Shown here: positions 46,883-48,307 of the stretch, piece by piece
How positions within the stretch are numbered: position 1 is the stretch's first letter
Layout: the number at the start of each line of letters is the position of its first letter
From: a virus
IMG/VR virus record: IMGVR_UViG_3300021559_000056
Location: 1 to 48,307 of that record
DNA length: 48,307 bases
Strand: one strand, 5' to 3'
Notes under the pieces: model-generated
Told to the model about the DNA's origin: nothing
Databases searched by the model: none
The model's input: only the letters and a program-made list of their open reading frames with translations
Made by a program: the position numbers and the translations under genes

Positions 46883-46913
46883 GCTATTTCGTGCGGACTC
46901 GCCACGCCCTCCG

Positions 46914-46931
46914 CTTGCGCCAGCACGCAAG
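46914..46931 (-). terminator. Possible weak terminator hairpin
   Basis: CTTGCG-TGCTGG-CGCAAG forms a 6-bp stem after the small signal-peptide ORF and before the late promoter, where the early transcript would be expected to end. There is no U-run, so intrinsic termination is doubtful. Confidence 0.25.
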
Positions 46932-46968
46932 CCAGTAGAGAGTCGGGGAATCAAGTATTGGCGATTTC

Positions 46969-47043
46969 CTAAACGTGTGCCGTCTGCGCTCCCGCACTCC
47001 CGCAGCACGCTCCCAGCAGCAAACACAAAAGAGTGAGTTTCAT
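46969..47043 (-). CDS. Orphan signal peptide ORF (24 residues)
   Basis: ATG 47043 overlaps the stop of the gene before. Reads MKLTLLCLLLGACCGSAGAQ then TAHV and stop: a complete signal sequence with almost no mature part. The start context GCGCCC-ATG-AAACT is shared with the gene at 47387. It may be a relic of a deleted secreted protein or a membrane peptide. Likely last gene of the early operon. Confidence 0.35.
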   Translation of the reverse strand: MKLTLLCLLLGACCGSAGAQTAHV

Positions 47044-47387
47044 GGGCGCACCTCGCAAAGCTTTTTATCTAGCACGCGCATCTCTACCGCGTCCATTGCG
47101 GCAAGGTCTGTTTCAAATTCTTCGCTCATTCCAAAATCCGTGACCCCATGCACCCAATCATTACGACCCATATTTGCATAGCCCCACCAACTTTCCCCGA
47201 TGCCTTCAACGCGGCCAACGATTAAACCGCTTGAATTACAAACGATGTCAAATTCCGGATAACTGCCGATGCTCTTATCCGCCCAGTGTGCATAGCTCAT
47301 GTGAGAGGCAGGGCGCGGAAACTTCAGGTCATGGTCAGCGCAAGCCCCACAGCACAGCAAGCAGATCGCTAGGGCCAAAAGTTTCAT
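47040..47387 (-). CDS. Putative secreted/lipoprotein of early operon
   Basis: 115 residues from ATG 47387. MKLLALAICLLCCGACADHD is a signal with possible lipobox (CCGAC). The mature part holds two Cys and a Trp-rich segment (ESWWGYANMGRNDWVHGV). An early secreted phage protein may alter the envelope or block superinfection; unproven. Confidence 0.55.
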   Translation of the reverse strand: MKLLALAICLLCCGACADHDLKFPRPASHMSYAHWADKSIGSYPEFDIVCNSSGLIVGRVEGIGESWWGYANMGRNDWVHGVTDFGMSEEFETDLAAMDAVEMRVLDKKLCEVRP

Positions 47388-47545
47388 GGGCGCTCCTTGT
47401 GTTGCGTCGTAGGGACATTCTTACCCGCGAGAGGCCCTCTGTATATACGGCACGGCTGCCCGATGCCAGCCCCGCACTTCGGGCATGGATTCGCTCGCAT
47501 TAGAGAACGCTTGACTGCTTGTTCTTGTTTGGTGAGGCCGTTCAT
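47384..47545 (-). CDS. Small zinc-finger protein
   Basis: 53 residues from ATG 47545, with GGAGGAAGGACG upstream and an ATGA overlap. Contains CPKCGAGIGQPCR, the short zinc-finger pattern CPxCGAxxGxPC found in phages and actinobacteria. Nucleic-acid binding is plausible; role unknown. Confidence 0.65.
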   Translation of the reverse strand: MNGLTKQEQAVKRSLMRANPCPKCGAGIGQPCRIYRGPLAGKNVPTTQHKERP

Positions 47546-48036
47546 CGTCCTTCCTCCGTTTCGCGCGCCCGCCGCTCACGTCCGATTTCTATCCGGCATT
47601 GAAAGCAGGTTTTCGGTCGCCACCTACCGCTCGCGATGTGTTTATCATGGCGTTTCTGCATCTTGATTCGGAAGCGTTCGTGCCGCTCGATTTGAGCAAA
47701 GATACTTTCGCGCTTCATTTCGTGCCCTCCGTTTCGCGCGGGGCCAGCGCAGCCCGCCCGGCAAACAATATCTTCAGCAAGATGACAGGAGCGGCACAAC
47801 CAAACAACCTCGAACCTTTTGGAGTAGTCTTTGTGGTGAGCTTCCGGCTTGCAGACAAGTCCGCATTTCGTGCAATGGTCGGGACGAAACATCCCGCGAT
47901 AACGTATTGCTTTGTATATCGCACGGCGCGCCCTATGCGCTTCACGGTTTCTTACTTTCTCATTCCTGCGATGAATCGCTATTCTTTCAGCGTTAGACTT
48001 CCTCCAAGCTCGGTTGTATTCCGTTGTGTTCATCAC
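47542..48036 (-). CDS. HNH endonuclease, fused in frame to zinc-ribbon gene (right allele)
   Basis: 164 residues from GTG 48036 (ATG 48033 is next to it). CTKCG at 55–59, HHKDY at 67–71 and CRSCH at 81–85 are the HNH/treble-clef core of small phage HNH proteins. After residue 90 the frame passes through the shared repeat in a frame different from the left allele and enters the zinc-ribbon gene at its Met (position 47718, residue 107). Either a fusion protein or two products are made. Homing endonuclease activity is expected from the family. Confidence 0.7.
   Translation of the reverse strand: MMNTTEYNRAWRKSNAERIAIHRRNEKVRNREAHRARRAIYKAIRYRGMFRPDHCTKCGLVCKPEAHHKDYSKRFEVVWLCRSCHLAEDIVCRAGCAGPARNGGHEMKRESIFAQIERHERFRIKMQKRHDKHIASGRWRPKTCFQCRIEIGRERRARETEEGR
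47645..47758. repeat. Left half of terminal redundancy, unit 2 (equals 1–114)
   Basis: Exact copy of positions 1–114. Left of it (47542–47644) lies the rest of the small zinc-ribbon gene that is cut off at the window start. Right of it the sequence changes to the HNH cassette. Confidence 0.95.
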
Positions 48037-48307
48037 GGTTTAGAACTCTCCTCACGCACCTGTGGTGCAGCCCGCTCTGGTAAGCGCATTCTAGTTCGCA
48101 CGAACTCGATAATCTCCTCTCCCTCTTGATTCGTAAACTCCATGCCAATCATTGACTCAACTGCGCGCCGCACGATGTTCTGCGTTCGTATCTTGGGCAC
48201 CTGTGGTGCAGCTAATGTGAAGCGGCCCTTGAGCGCACGGATTGCTTCGTTAATTTCTACTGTGCCATATTTCTTCCTGAATTCGCGATGACCTTCTTCG
48301 CAGGGAG
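48033..48307 (-). CDS. Gene g, right allele (3' part only, longer C-terminus)
   Basis: The window ends inside the gene. In frame it reads PCEEGHREFRKKYGTVEINE and continues as in the left copy up to LAAPQV, then has 47 extra codons (PKIRTQNIVRRAVESMIGME and onward) before a second AAPQV and the end REESSKP. The added segment is a charged helix-loop, flanked by the 13-base repeat. This is the longer allele of the gene at 627–1817. Confidence 0.75.
   Translation of the reverse strand, partial: PCEEGHREFRKKYGTVEINEAIRALKGRFTLAAPQVPKIRTQNIVRRAVESMIGMEFTNQEGEEIIEFVRTRMRLPERAAPQVREESSKP
48056..48068. repeat. GCACCTGTGGTGC motif, copy 2
   Basis: Second copy of the linker dyad. The 25 bases 48047–48071 match 638–662 exactly, including the GAGGAG ribosome site for the next gene. 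It lies 141 bases (47 codons) from copy 3. Confidence 0.85.
48197..48209. repeat. GCACCTGTGGTGC motif, copy 3
   Basis: Third copy. Its right flank matches the bases right of copy 1 (to 757). Copies 2 and 3 are direct repeats bounding the 141-base insert. Confidence 0.85.
48197..48307. repeat. Right half of terminal redundancy, unit 2 (equals 647–757)
   Basis: Exact copy of positions 647–757, running to the last base of the window. Reading on from 48307 to 758 closes the circle. Confidence 0.95.

Noticed and set aside
1-48307. tRNA genes, CRISPR arrays, integrase or attachment sites
   Set aside because: No cloverleaf-like sequence, regularly spaced repeats or recombinase motifs were noticed by eye; a dedicated search could still find a degenerate tRNA.

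Overview
The window is almost certainly the complete genome of a tailed double-stranded DNA phage of podovirus-like build, about 47.6 kb. It contains a large terminase, an 84–90 kDa-class portal, a scaffold-like protein, a major capsid protein, adaptor and nozzle-like tail genes, ejection-type internal proteins, tail/depolymerase proteins and a lysis block. No tail-tape-measure, sheath, integrase, tRNA, CRISPR array or DNA polymerase was seen, so a lytic phage relying on the host replisome is the simplest reading. Nearly every gene lies on the minus strand, packed head to tail with ATGA or GTGA stop/start overlaps. The many secreted proteins with signal peptides ending in A-x-AQ, and the moderately GC-rich base composition, would fit an Acidobacteriota-like or other Gram-negative environmental host, but that is inference only.

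The two ends of the window repeat each other with different contents between. Positions 1–114 equal 47645–47758 and positions 647–757 equal 48197–48307, but the DNA between them differs (genes h and i in the left copy, an HNH endonuclease gene in the right copy). The simplest explanation is a circularly mapping genome (47,644 bp with the left allele, 47,550 bp with the right one) whose population carries two alternative gene cassettes at one locus, both captured in one assembly path.

Layout, reading in the direction of transcription (right to left). A late promoter-like sequence near 46.87 kb is followed by a long ORF with a nested ribbon-helix-helix gene, terminase (45.7–44.2 kb), small genes, portal (42.8–40.4), scaffold-like (40.4–39.5), capsid (39.4–38.1), head-completion and decoration-like small genes (38.1–35.3), and adaptor and nozzle-like proteins (35.3–31.5). 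Next come Gly/Gln-rich ejection-type proteins with an embedded GNAT-like gene (31.5–27.2), a degenerate histidine-phosphatase-like protein (27.2–26.7) and tail proteins (26.7–25.4). Four large tail/depolymerase-type proteins, each with a Sec signal peptide, occupy 25.4–14.65. The lysis block (14.65–12.0) has several small membrane proteins and an M15-type peptidase, followed by a lipoprotein and small virion-like genes down to 10.5 kb.

A roughly 450-bp control region (10.04–10.49 kb) carries a perfect 9-bp-arm operator-like dyad and a promoter with a consensus -35 box. From it the early genes run leftward: many tiny zinc-ribbon proteins, an annealing/recombination-like protein, an RMF-like/winged-helix fusion, a C5-cytosine DNA methyltransferase (ending at 5.5 kb), then a second promoter with a pseudoknot-capable 5' leader in front of a replication-initiator-like HTH gene. 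The remaining early genes include an HNH endonuclease, a PD-(D/E)XK-like nuclease and small membrane proteins. The operon continues across the window join into the HNH/zinc-ribbon/lipoprotein genes at 48.0–47.0 kb.
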